Notes under the pieces: model-generated | Seen by the model: the letters and a program-made list of their open reading frames with translations, nothing else | What the model was told of the DNA's origin: nothing | Database searches by the model: none | Source: Falsiroseomonas sp051433165 | Lineage (GTDB): Bacteria > Pseudomonadota > Alphaproteobacteria > Acetobacterales > Acetobacteraceae | Direction: 5' to 3' | DNA: 64,000 nt | NCBI RefSeq assembly: GCF_051433165.1 | Contig: NZ_JBHMFS010000008.1 | Span: 62,001-126,000, forward strand | Made by a program: the position numbers and the translations under genes | Part shown: positions 51,185 through 58,907 of the stretch, one piece after another | Layout: the number at the start of each line of letters is the position of its first letter | Position numbering within the stretch: position 1 is the stretch's first letter

Positions 51185-51322
51185 ATACCAAATCCCATTG
51201 AGCGGAACCTGCGGCCGGCGGCGCCGGCCGAGCGGCCGAATGGCCGCCGCCGCACATGCGGCGAGCCAAGCGAAGCGCTGGCGCCTGAAGGCAGATCGGT
51301 TACGATCTGCGGGATTTGGTAT
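51185..51322. mobile_element. 138-bp MITE-like element with 12-base terminal inverted repeats
   Basis: ATACCAAATCCC at the left (51185-51196) and GGGATTTGGTAT at the right (51311-51322) are perfect inverted repeats. The interior folds into several smaller hairpins: GGCCGGC/GCCGGCC (51213-51229), GCGGCC/GGCCGC (51232-51247), GCCGC/GCGGC (51249-51262) and GCAGATC/GATCTGC (51291-51310). There is no coding frame. It stands in an otherwise empty 200-base gap between the EAL and dctM genes. It may be a miniature transposable element or a regulatory repeat. Confidence 0.65.
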
Positions 51323-51363
51323 GATTCAGACTTTTCGGTGATTCCACCTCAAGTCATCACGCT

Positions 51364-52644
51364 CTACCCGCCGTAGCCCGCCACGCGCGGCAGCCACAAC
51401 GCGATGTCCGGGAAGGCGATCAGCATGGCCGTGCCGAAGGCCAGCATCAGCATGTAGGGCAGGATGGAGCGGTTGATCTCGCCCAGCGGTGCGCCGGTGA
51501 TGGCCTTGATGACCACCAGGTTCAGCGCCACAGGCGGCGTGATCAGCGCCATCTCCAGGCTCAGCGTCAGCAGGATACCGTACCAGACCTTGTCGATGTC
51601 CAGCACATCGAGCAGCGGCAGGATGGCCGGCATGGTCAGCAGGATGATGGAGAAGCTCTCCAGCACCAGGCCGAGTAGAAATAGCAGCAGCATCATCGCG
51701 ATCAGGAACCCGATACGCGAAAGGCCGAAATCCGCGACCAGCTGGGTCAGCTCCTGCGGCACGCGCAGCTTGGTCAGCATGTAGCCATAGATGGCCGCGC
51801 CGGCGATGATCAGCAGCAGCATGGCGGAAGTCCGCGTCGCCTCCTGCACCCCATGCACCAGGTCGCGCCAGGTCAGCGTGCGGTAGATCAGGGCTGCGAT
51901 CAGCAGGGCGTAGATGGTGCCGGTGCCGGCCGCCTCCGTCGCGGTGAAGACGCCGAGATAGATGCCACCCAGCACGAAGATCGGCAGCGACAGCGACCAG
52001 CCGGCGCGGGCGAGTGCCAGGTGCACCGCCTCCGGCGGCGGCTCATCCGCCGGCACGCGGGCCTTGCCTTCGGTGATGAAGCAGTAGGTGGCGAACATCA
52101 GCGCCATCAGCAGGCCGGGGATCAGCCCCGCCAGGAACAGCGCGGCGACGGAGGTCTCCGTCACATAGGCATACAGCACCATGGGGGCCGAGGGCGGGAT
52201 CAGGATGCCCAGCGTGCCGCCGCCCGCCACCACGCCGAAGGCGCCGCGGCGGGACATGCCGTAGCGCAGCATCTGCGGGATCGCGATCTTACCGATGGTG
52301 AGCGCGGTGGCGACGGAGCTGCCGCTGATGGCGGCGAAGATGGTGCAGGCCGCGACCGTGGCGATGCCGACCCCGCCGCGCACCCGCCGCAGCAGGGCGA
52401 AGGCGGCGTTGTAGAGGTCGATCACGACCTTCCCGCGCACCATGATGTGCGCCATCAGCATGAACAGCGGAATGGCGACCAGCAGGTAGCCATCCAGCTT
52501 GCCGATCACCATCTCGCCGACCGCGGGTATCCCGCCCTCCACGGCATACAGCACCGCCAGCGGCAGCAGGAACAGCGCCGCGAACATCGGCATGCCGAGC
52601 CACAGCAGGGTGATCAGCGCGCCCAGCAGCAGGAAGAATGTCAC
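51364..52644 (-). CDS. dctM: TRAP transporter large permease (DctM)
   Basis: This 426-residue membrane protein has about 12 hydrophobic segments and the DctM family stretches FAALFLLPLAVLYA, KLDGYLLVAIPLFMLMAHIM, FAAISGSSVATALTIG (about residues 110-125) and GGTLGILIPPSAPMVLYAYV. It couples sodium or proton movement to uptake of the ligand caught by the DctP protein at 53197-54198. Gene order is dctP-dctQ-dctM on the minus strand, the usual one. It lies eight bases after dctQ. The solute cannot be chosen from sequence: C4-dicarboxylates, keto acids and many others are possible. Confidence 0.94.
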   Translation of the reverse strand: MTFFLLLGALITLLWLGMPMFAALFLLPLAVLYAVEGGIPAVGEMVIGKLDGYLLVAIPLFMLMAHIMVRGKVVIDLYNAAFALLRRVRGGVGIATVAACTIFAAISGSSVATALTIGKIAIPQMLRYGMSRRGAFGVVAGGGTLGILIPPSAPMVLYAYVTETSVAALFLAGLIPGLLMALMFATYCFITEGKARVPADEPPPEAVHLALARAGWSLSLPIFVLGGIYLGVFTATEAAGTGTIYALLIAALIYRTLTWRDLVHGVQEATRTSAMLLLIIAGAAIYGYMLTKLRVPQELTQLVADFGLSRIGFLIAMMLLLFLLGLVLESFSIILLTMPAILPLLDVLDIDKVWYGILLTLSLEMALITPPVALNLVVIKAITGAPLGEINRSILPYMLMLAFGTAMLIAFPDIALWLPRVAGYGG

Positions 52645-52651
52645 GCCAGAT

Positions 52652-53197
52652 CTACTCCGCCCGCGCCAGGGGGTCGCGCGGCATTTCGTTATCGTCCTGG
52701 GCCGGCAGGTGGGCCGGCTCCGCGCCCAGCAGAAGCAGCAGGGACTGGCAGGCGGCGACCAGCAGCAGCAGTGCAGCGCCGACTGGCATCAGCGCCTGGA
52801 TCCACCAGACGGGCACGCCTTCAACCTCCGTCATGATGCCAACCATCCGGCTGAAGGATACCATCTCGATCCCCGCATCCAGCAGCAGCGCCGCGACCAG
52901 TGCGACGGAAAGCGTGCCGACCAGATGCACCACCCGCACCATGCGCGGGCCGAGCCGGTTGCGGGCGACATCGACGCCGATATGTTCGAAGCGTCGCTGC
53001 ACCTCGGGTGCTGCGAGCATCACCACGCCCACCACCAGCCAGCCGGCCACCTTGTCCGTCCAGGGTTCCGGCTGGCCGAGCAGGTAGCGCATGCCGACGG
53101 CGTAGCCGACCAGCGCGACGCAGCACAGGGTCAGCACGCCACCCAACGCGCCGGCGGAGCGCGCCAGAAGGGCGACGGCGCGCTCCACCGCGCGCAT
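52652..53197 (-). CDS. dctQ: TRAP transporter small permease (DctQ)
   Basis: This 181-residue membrane protein has four hydrophobic segments and the family features YLLGQPEPWTDKVAGWLVV (about residues 38-56) and HIGVDV. It helps DctM assemble and contact DctP. ATG 53197 overlaps the dctP stop as TGATG; an in-frame TTG just upstream is less likely. The C-terminal cytoplasmic end is charged and variable, as usual. Confidence 0.9.
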   Translation of the reverse strand: MRAVERAVALLARSAGALGGVLTLCCVALVGYAVGMRYLLGQPEPWTDKVAGWLVVGVVMLAAPEVQRRFEHIGVDVARNRLGPRMVRVVHLVGTLSVALVAALLLDAGIEMVSFSRMVGIMTEVEGVPVWWIQALMPVGAALLLLVAACQSLLLLLGAEPAHLPAQDDNEMPRDPLARAE

Positions 53198-54198
53198 CAA
53201 GCGGTCGGGATGTTGCGCAGAAGCTCGACCACGCGCGGGCCGCCTTCCGGTGCCAGGCGATTGAAGGCGGTGAGCACCGGCGGCTGCATCGCCGCCTGCC
53301 AGGTGGCGGCTTCCGCCGCGGTCTGCTCATGGATGGTCATGCCGCGTTCGCGCAGCGTGACCAGCGCGGCGGTCGCGGTATCCTCCGTGATCTGCATCTG
53401 GTCCTGCTCCGCCTTGCGGGCGGCGGCCTCGATCGCGGTGCGGTGCGCGGGCGCCAGGCCGTTGAACCAGCGCGGGTTCACATAGACATGGCTGATGACG
53501 GAAAAATACGGCGCGACGGTGCCGAACTTCTGGATTTCGTAGTAGCGGCGGGACACGGCGGCGGAGATGTCGGTCAGCCCCGCATCCAGCACACCCGATT
53601 GCAGCGCCTGGGACACTTCCGGCCCCGGCATGGCGGACGGCGCGGCGCCGACGGCGGACAGCGCGTGGTCGGTCAGCGCGTTCAGGCCGCGAATCTTCAG
53701 GCCCTGGAAATCGGCCAGGTTGATGATCGGCTTGCTGTTGGAGGTGAAGATGCTCTGCCGCGTGGTGTAGAGCCACATCAGGTTCACCACGGCGCGGCGG
53801 GCAAGCTGCGCTTCCAGGAACTTCGCGGCGTCACTGCCGGGGAAGCGGCGGATGCGGGCGAAATCGGTGAACAGGTAGGGGATGGTCGGCGCGTTCATCT
53901 CCGGGATGGTGGTGCCCCACTGGAAATTCACCGCCGCCGCCGCCTCGAAGGCGCCGCGGGCCACGCCGGGGAAGTTCTCGCCGGCCCGGGCAAGCTGCTG
54001 CGCCGGGAAGACCTGCACCGCCACTTCGCCATTGCTGCGCGCCTTCACATCCTCGGCGAAGGCCGCGATGACGGTGGCATTGTGGTGCGAGGGCGGGAAC
54101 TGGTGCGACAGGCGCATCGTCACCGCGGCCTGCGCCGAGGCAAGGCGCGGCAGGGCCGGCGTGGCGAGAGCGGCGGCGAGCAGATGGCGGCGGCGCAT
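53197..54198 (-). CDS. dctP: TRAP transporter substrate-binding protein (DctP)
   Basis: This 333-residue periplasmic protein has a signal peptide (MRRRHLLAAALATPALPRLASAQ) and the DctP fold: TMRLSHQFPPSHHNATVIAAFAEDV, the AAAVNFQWGTTIPEM region, the LADFQGLKIRGLNAL segment containing the carboxylate-binding Arg, and AVSRRYYEIQKFGT. It binds an organic acid or related solute for DctQM. ATG 54198 is chosen over an upstream in-frame start because of the signal peptide. The tRNA-Val gene lies about 175 bases upstream on the same strand. Confidence 0.92.
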   Translation of the reverse strand: MRRRHLLAAALATPALPRLASAQAAVTMRLSHQFPPSHHNATVIAAFAEDVKARSNGEVAVQVFPAQQLARAGENFPGVARGAFEAAAAVNFQWGTTIPEMNAPTIPYLFTDFARIRRFPGSDAAKFLEAQLARRAVVNLMWLYTTRQSIFTSNSKPIINLADFQGLKIRGLNALTDHALSAVGAAPSAMPGPEVSQALQSGVLDAGLTDISAAVSRRYYEIQKFGTVAPYFSVISHVYVNPRWFNGLAPAHRTAIEAAARKAEQDQMQITEDTATAALVTLRERGMTIHEQTAAEAATWQAAMQPPVLTAFNRLAPEGGPRVVELLRNIPTA

Positions 54199-54372
54199 GG
54201 CGAAGGATCCCCCAGGTGATTTGGCCGGATGGCAGAGCGGGGGCGGACCATGACCGCAGAGCGTTACGCCGGTCAACCATCTGGCGAACTAAAATAACGG
54301 CGCCGCAAGGCGGCCTGCCATGATCGGGCGCCGTCGAGCGTGCAATGGCCACACAGACAAAGGGAGACTGGA

Positions 54373-54447
54373 TGGTGGGCGCGACAGGGATTGAACCTGT
54401 GACCCCCGCCGTGTCAAGGCGATGCTCTACCGCTGAGCTACGCGCCC
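54373..54447 (-). tRNA. tRNA-Val (anticodon GAC), CCA encoded
   Basis: On the minus strand the sequence folds as a standard cloverleaf: acceptor GGGCGCG/CGCGCCC, D stem GCTC/GAGC, anticodon arm with loop TTGACAC (anticodon GAC), T arm ACAGG-TTCAATC-CCTGT, discriminator A and an encoded CCA. GAC reads GTC and GTT valine codons. It is a single gene, not part of a tRNA cluster. No att-site duplication or integrase is nearby. Confidence 0.95.
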
Positions 54448-54565
54448 ATCCAGGGATCGGTGAGATAGCCAAGCGCGGTCCCGGACGCAACCCCGTCTTC
54501 CTCGCCGCGGTGCAGATGATGTGGGATGACAATGCGCCCCCCCCTGTGGCTTGATCGCGCCAACG

Positions 54566-55441
54566 ATGGACCTGCCTCTTCCCGCCACCACCCTGATGCC
54601 GGAGCTGCCGCCTTTCGAGGTGGTGCGGCCGGAGCGGCAGACCGTGCCCCTGGTCTTCGCCTCCCCCCATAGTGGCGCGCATTACAGTGCGGCCTTCCTG
54701 GCGGAGGCACGGCTGGATGCCACCGCGCTGCGCCGCAGCGAGGACAGCTTCGTCGATGAGTTGTTCGCCGCCGCCCCCGCCCATGGCGCGCCGCTGCTGA
54801 CGGCCACCTTCCCACGCGTGTTCTGCGACGCGAATCGGGAGCCGTGGGAGTTGGACCCCGGCATGTTCGACGGCCCCCTGCCCGCCTGGGTGAACAGCGC
54901 CAGCCCGCGCGTTGGCGCAGGCCTCGGCACCATCGCCCGCGTGGTGGCGAGCGGCGAGCCGGTGTATCGCCACAAGCTGGCCTTTGCCGAGGCGGAGGCG
55001 CGGGTGCGGCGCTACTGGCAGCCCTATCACGCGGCGCTGGCCGCGCTGATCGCGGAAACGCGCGCGACCTTCGGCTGCTGCCTGCTGATCGATTGCCATT
55101 CCATGCCGGCGCATCCGGCGCATGGCGCCAATCCGGCGGATTTCGTGCTGGGCGACGCGCATGGCACCGCCTGCGCCCCGCGCGCGACACGGCTGGTGGA
55201 GGAAACCTTGGGCGGCATGGGCTACAGCACCCGCCGCAACGACCCCTATGCCGGCGGCTACATCACCCGCCATTACGGCCGGCCGCGGGAGGGGGTGCAC
55301 GCGCTGCAGATCGAGATCGCGCGCGGCCTGTACATGAACGAGGCGCGGGTGGAGCGGGCGCCGGGGATGCAGGCGCTGACACGCGATCTCAGCCGGCTGA
55401 TCGGGGCGCTGGCCCGCGCCGACTGGAGCGCGCTGCGCTAG
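54566..55441 (+). CDS. N-formylglutamate amidohydrolase family protein
   Basis: This 291-residue zinc hydrolase shows the HutG2/N-formylglutamate deformylase signatures: FASPHSGAHYSAAF near the N-terminus, DRGTD-like SEDSFVDELF, TFPRVFCDANREPWELD, CLLIDCHSMPAHP (about residues 172-184) and ITRHYGRPREGVHALQIEIARGLYM. It releases formate from N-formyl-L-glutamate or acts on a related formyl or amide substrate. No hut genes are adjacent. ATG 54566 is preferred to TTG 54551. Confidence 0.88.
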   Translation: MDLPLPATTLMPELPPFEVVRPERQTVPLVFASPHSGAHYSAAFLAEARLDATALRRSEDSFVDELFAAAPAHGAPLLTATFPRVFCDANREPWELDPGMFDGPLPAWVNSASPRVGAGLGTIARVVASGEPVYRHKLAFAEAEARVRRYWQPYHAALAALIAETRATFGCCLLIDCHSMPAHPAHGANPADFVLGDAHGTACAPRATRLVEETLGGMGYSTRRNDPYAGGYITRHYGRPREGVHALQIEIARGLYMNEARVERAPGMQALTRDLSRLIGALARADWSALR

Positions 55442-55482
55442 CCAGACCCTGATCCTTCCATCCCCGCCGCAGCCTGCGGACG

Positions 55483-55571
55483 AAAAAAAAGGCGGTCCCT
55501 TGCGGGACCGCCGAGTTTAGGGAGGAAACGTCCAAGAAAGACAGACAACCCGGCGACGCCGTGTTGCTGCG
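55483..55571 (-). ncRNA. Candidate small RNA with anti-Shine-Dalgarno loop and intrinsic terminator
   Basis: On the minus strand a sigma70-like promoter (55578-55606) would start a transcript near 55571. It ends at a perfect nine-base hairpin GGCGGTCCC-GCAA-GGGACCGCC (55491-55512) followed by eight T residues (55483-55490). Just before the terminator, GTTT-CCTCCCT-AAAC (55515-55529) forms a small hairpin that exposes CCUCCCU, complementary to Shine-Dalgarno sequences. The length is about 89 nt. No protein frame with a ribosome site fits. This layout resembles CU-rich-loop anti-SD small RNAs known from other Alphaproteobacteria, but it is not a member I can name. Confidence 0.6.
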
Positions 55572-55577
55572 ATGCAC

Positions 55578-55606
55578 AATCTAGAGCGCCGCACCGAGCC
55601 CCACAA
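55578..55606 (-). promoter_or_regulatory. Sigma70-like promoter of the candidate small RNA
   Basis: On the minus strand TTGTGG and TAGATT are separated by exactly 17 bases. The -10 box lies within a TTGTGCATCGCAGCAACA palindrome-like motif that extends to 55562. Confidence 0.5.
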
Positions 55607-55615
55607 GGGGTTTTT

Positions 55616-55648
55616 TGCAGTGCAGCATGATCGGAATGTTGCATTGCA
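55616..55648. promoter_or_regulatory. TGCA-rich inverted repeat, PhaR-like operator candidate
   Basis: TGCAGTGCAGCAT (55616-55628) and ATGTTGCATTGCA (55636-55648) form an inverted repeat with two mismatches and a seven-base spacer. It sits just upstream of the small RNA promoter; a third similar motif (TGTTGCTGCGATGCACAA, 55562-55579) overlaps it. Such TGC-N3-GCA elements are bound by PhaR-type regulators of polyhydroxyalkanoate genes in several Alphaproteobacteria. The binding protein is inferred, not shown. The 55442-55701 gap holds no protein gene. Confidence 0.5.
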
Positions 55649-55701
55649 CCCATGCTGGTTGCGCATGGTTTGGCATGCCAGACGCACGTCAACGGCAGGT
55701 C

Positions 55702-56493
55702 TCAGGCCGTACGCAGCACCAGGGAATTCCGTAGCGGCTTCAACAGGACCATCACCGGCCGCCCCTCCATCCGGGCCGCCTGCGGTGCGGGCGCTTCGGT
55801 CAGCGCGGCGCGAACCGCGTCATCGCCCGCCATGCGCCGGAATCCATCGGTCGCGCCCAGGGTGGCGATGGCACCCGGCCGCACCGCATGCACGGCGATG
55901 CCCAGGCCGGTGGCCTCGCGGATGCGGTTGAGCTGGGTGGCGTTGAATACCGTGGCGGCATTCAGGACGCCGACAACCTGCCCCGCCTGCATCACCGGCA
56001 CGATGGCAGCCACGCCGGTGCCGGTCGCAAGCTGCTCGATACCGCCACCCTCCCGGTTGTCCTGCAGCGAGGCCATGATATCGCGGCGGCGGGCGGAGAC
56101 GTCGTCGTTGAAGCTGGTGGGCGCATGGGCACGCGCCAGCGCAATGCCAGGCGGCACGATGACGGAGGTGTTGGTGACATCGCCGTTGCGGCGCAGCGCC
56201 TCGAAGGCGGGGGCGAAGGCGGCCAGCATCGCCGTGCGGTCCCGGGCGGCTGCTGCCGCCTGCACCTGGGGCAGCGCCGCCAGGGCGCGCGCCAGGATGA
56301 GCTGGCGCTGCTGTTCATCAGCCAGCGCCCGGTCCAGCGCCGCCTCGCCCGCCGCCAGCGCCAGCGTCACCGAGGCGGCTTGCCGGTCCCGCATGGTCCA
56401 CCAGGACCAGCCGGACAATGTGAGGCAGGCCAGCAGCGCCGCCGCGGCGAAGGCGGCGCCAAGTTGCAGGCGAATGCTGGCGAGGCGTTGCAT
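55702..56493 (-). CDS. Membrane-anchored Cache-type sensor with no output domain
   Basis: This protein of about 263 residues has one N-terminal membrane segment (about residues 10-30) and an extracytoplasmic region. The region resembles a double-Cache fold: a long helix rich in Ala/Arg, then SFNDDVSARRRDI, IEQLATGTGVAAIVPVMQAGQVVGVLNAATVF (about residues 180-212). It ends in MVLLKPLRNSLVLRTA without a second membrane helix, HAMP, methyl-accepting, kinase or GGDEF domain. ATG 56493 with GGAG about ten bases upstream is the best start. It could be a stand-alone ligand-binding partner or a remnant of a chemoreceptor or cyclase. Confidence 0.65.
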   Translation of the reverse strand: MQRLASIRLQLGAAFAAAALLACLTLSGWSWWTMRDRQAASVTLALAAGEAALDRALADEQQRQLILARALAALPQVQAAAAARDRTAMLAAFAPAFEALRRNGDVTNTSVIVPPGIALARAHAPTSFNDDVSARRRDIMASLQDNREGGGIEQLATGTGVAAIVPVMQAGQVVGVLNAATVFNATQLNRIREATGLGIAVHAVRPGAIATLGATDGFRRMAGDDAVRAALTEAPAPQAARMEGRPVMVLLKPLRNSLVLRTA

Positions 56494-56566
56494 CGATCGG
56501 CTCTCCGGGAAGGTCGCCCGGAACATAACGGCCAATGACTGACTTCTCGTGAACGATGCCGCCGTC

Positions 56567-57691
56567 TCAGCCGGGCGTGAACTCCGCGCGAATCGCCGCG
56601 GAATGCGCGCCGAGCGCCGGCACCGGGCCGTATTGCCGCGGCGCCCCGGCCAGACGCGCCGCCGGCGCCGCCACCGGCACCGGGCCGCCCGGCGTTTCCA
56701 CCACCAGGCGCCGCAAGGCCGGGTGGTTTGCCAGTTCCGCCACGCCATTGACGAAGCCATAGGCGATGCCCGCCGCGTTCAGCCGCGCCGCCGCCGCATC
56801 GCGTGGCAGCGTTGCGAAGGTCTTGCCGAGATGCGCATCGACCGCCGGGCGATTGGCCACGCGTTCATTGTTGCTGCGCCAGCCGGGCTCCGCGGGCAGG
56901 CCGGGCTGGGCCAGGAAGCCGCCGCAGAAGGCGGCCCATTCGCGTTCGTTCTGGATCGAGATCAGCACCAGCGCGCCGTCCGAGGTCTCGAAGGCGCCGT
57001 AGGGGCAGATGGAGGGATGCGCCAGGCCGACACGGGCGGGTGCCTTTCCGGTGCCCTCGAAGTACAGCAGCGGCACATTCATCCAGTCCGCCATGCCGTC
57101 GAACAGCGACACGGCGATGCCGGTGCCTTGGCCGGTGATGGACCGCGCGATCAGCGCCTCCAGCACCGCCGCATGGGCGTTCATGCCGCAGGCGATATCC
57201 ACCACGGAAACGCCGACGCGCCCCGGCCCGGCCGGGTGCCCGGTGATGGAGGCCAGCCCCGATTCCGCCTGCACCAGAAGGTCGTAGGCCTTCATCGCGG
57301 CGTAGTCGCCCTCCTCGCCATAGCCGGAGATATCGACGGTGATCAGCCGCGGATGCTTTTGGCGAAGGTCCGCGCTGCCGAAGCCGGCACGCGCCATGGC
57401 GCCGGGGGCGAGGTTCTGGATGAAGACATCCGCCTTCGCCAGGATGCGGGCGAGCAGCGCCTTGTCATCCGGCTGCTTGATGTCCAGCACCAGGGATTCC
57501 TTGCCCCGGTTGAGCCAGACGAAATAGCTGGATTGCCCGGCCGCCGCGGTGTCGTAGCCGCGCGCGAAGTCGCCCTCCGCACGTTCGATCTTGATGACGC
57601 GGGCACCGGCATCGGCAAGCTTCACGGAGCAGGTCGGCGCCGCGACGGCCTGTTCCATGGAGACGACGAGAAGGCCTTCGAGCGGGCGCAT
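56567..57691 (-). CDS. CaiB/BaiF (family III) CoA transferase
   Basis: This 374-residue enzyme moves CoA between acids through a covalent aspartyl intermediate. It has the opening LEGLLVVSMEQAVAAP, LADAGARVIKIERAEGDFARGYD, NRGKESLVLDIKQP and the catalytic Asp in GVSVVDIACGMNAHAAVLEAL (about residue 169). The substrate is unknown. The start overlaps the acyl-CoA dehydrogenase stop (TGATG), so the pair should act on the same acyl-CoA: transfer of CoA onto an acid, then dehydrogenation. Confidence 0.92.
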   Translation of the reverse strand: MRPLEGLLVVSMEQAVAAPTCSVKLADAGARVIKIERAEGDFARGYDTAAAGQSSYFVWLNRGKESLVLDIKQPDDKALLARILAKADVFIQNLAPGAMARAGFGSADLRQKHPRLITVDISGYGEEGDYAAMKAYDLLVQAESGLASITGHPAGPGRVGVSVVDIACGMNAHAAVLEALIARSITGQGTGIAVSLFDGMADWMNVPLLYFEGTGKAPARVGLAHPSICPYGAFETSDGALVLISIQNEREWAAFCGGFLAQPGLPAEPGWRSNNERVANRPAVDAHLGKTFATLPRDAAAARLNAAGIAYGFVNGVAELANHPALRRLVVETPGGPVPVAAPAARLAGAPRQYGPVPALGAHSAAIRAEFTPG

Positions 57692-58854
57692 CAGTAGCTC
57701 CGCGGCATGCCGAGCACGTGTTCGCCGATGTAGCTCAGGATCAGGTTCGTGCTGATCGGCGCCACCTGATACAGCCGCGTCTCGCGGAATTTTCGCTCGA
57801 TGTCGTATTCCTCGGCGAAGCCGAAGCCGCCATGGGTATTCACGCAGGCCTCGCCGGCGGCCCAGCTCGCCTCGGCGGCGAGCATCTTGCCCATATTCGC
57901 TTCTTCGCCGCAGTTCTCGCCGCGCTCGAACTTCGCCAGGCCCTTCTGCACGATGGCCTCAGCGGCGCGCATCTGGGCGTAGGCCTTGGCGATGGGAAAT
58001 TGCACGCCCTGGTTCTGGCCGATCGGGCGGCCGAACAGCACGCGTTCCTTGGCATAGGCGGCCGACCGCGCGGTGAACCACTTGGCGTCGCCGATGCACT
58101 CCGCGGCGATCAGCAGGCGTTCGGCGTTCATGCCGTCCAGGATGTAGCGGAAGCCCTTGCCCTCAGTGCCGAGCAGGTTTTCCGCCGGCACTTCCATATT
58201 GTCGAAGAACACCTCGCAGGAATTGTGGTTCATCATGGTGCGGATCGGGCGGATGGTGAGGCCTTTCGCGGTCCGCATGTCCACGATGAAGGTGGACAGC
58301 CCCTCGGTCTTCTTCGCCACCTGGTCGCGCGGCGTGGTGCGGGCCAGCAGCAGCATCAGGTCGGAATGCTCGGCGCGGCTGGTCCAGATCTTCTGGCCGT
58401 TGATGATGTATTTGTCGCCCTCGCGTCGGGCGGTGGTGCGCAGCGCGGTGGTGTCCGTGCCGCTGGTGGGTTCCGTGACGCCGAAGGCCTGCAGGCGCAG
58501 CTTGCCCTCCGCAATGGCGGGCAGGTACTGCGCCTTCTGGGCCTGGCTGCCATGCCGCAGGATGGTGCCCATGATGTACATCTGGGCGTGGCAGGCGGCG
58601 CCGTTGCAGCCGCTCGCCTGGATCTCCTCCAGGATCGCCGCGGCGCCCGAAAGGGGCAGGCCGGCGCCGCCGAACTCCTCGGGGATCAGCGCGGCCAGAT
58701 AGCCGCTTTCGGTCAGCGCATTGACGAATTCGGTGGGGTAACCGCGCCGGCTGTCCAGCTCCCGCCAGTATTCGCCGGGAAAGCGCGCGCAGAGCTTCCG
58801 GACTTCCTCCCGGATCTCGGCATGCGGATCGGTGGCGGACTGGTGCATGTCCAT
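57691..58854 (-). CDS. Acyl-CoA dehydrogenase
   Basis: This 387-residue flavoprotein carries the acyl-CoA dehydrogenase signatures QAFGVTEPTSGTDTTALRTTA (about residues 121-141), GQKIWTSRAEHSD, RPIGQNQGVQFPIAKAY and NTHGGFGFAEEYDIERKFRETRLYQVAPIS, ending near the usual C-terminus. GGGAGA lies eight bases before ATG 58854. It is coupled to the CoA transferase at 56567-57691. It is more similar in layout to short/branched-chain enzymes than to the PimC/D pair at 12126-14486, but the substrate is not known. Confidence 0.93.
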   Translation of the reverse strand: MDMHQSATDPHAEIREEVRKLCARFPGEYWRELDSRRGYPTEFVNALTESGYLAALIPEEFGGAGLPLSGAAAILEEIQASGCNGAACHAQMYIMGTILRHGSQAQKAQYLPAIAEGKLRLQAFGVTEPTSGTDTTALRTTARREGDKYIINGQKIWTSRAEHSDLMLLLARTTPRDQVAKKTEGLSTFIVDMRTAKGLTIRPIRTMMNHNSCEVFFDNMEVPAENLLGTEGKGFRYILDGMNAERLLIAAECIGDAKWFTARSAAYAKERVLFGRPIGQNQGVQFPIAKAYAQMRAAEAIVQKGLAKFERGENCGEEANMGKMLAAEASWAAGEACVNTHGGFGFAEEYDIERKFRETRLYQVAPISTNLILSYIGEHVLGMPRSY

Positions 58855-58907
58855 TCGCTGGTTCTCCCGGTGCTGCCGCCGGAATTAGGGCGTGAAGGCC
58901 GCCCCGT

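Noticed and set aside
54373..54447. The tRNA-Val gene as an integration site
   Set aside because: There is no integrase and no direct repeat of its 3' end in the neighbouring sequence.
55389..55577. A 62-codon minus-strand frame through the candidate small RNA
   Set aside because: It starts at GTG without a ribosome site, reads through the terminator stem and has no similarity; the RNA features explain the region better.
55599..55616. CCCC-ACAA-GGGG-TTTTTT as a plus-strand terminator of the formylglutamate hydrolase gene
   Set aside because: The stem is only four bases and the same bases form the -35 region of the minus-strand promoter; the longer hairpin at 55491-55512 is far stronger.
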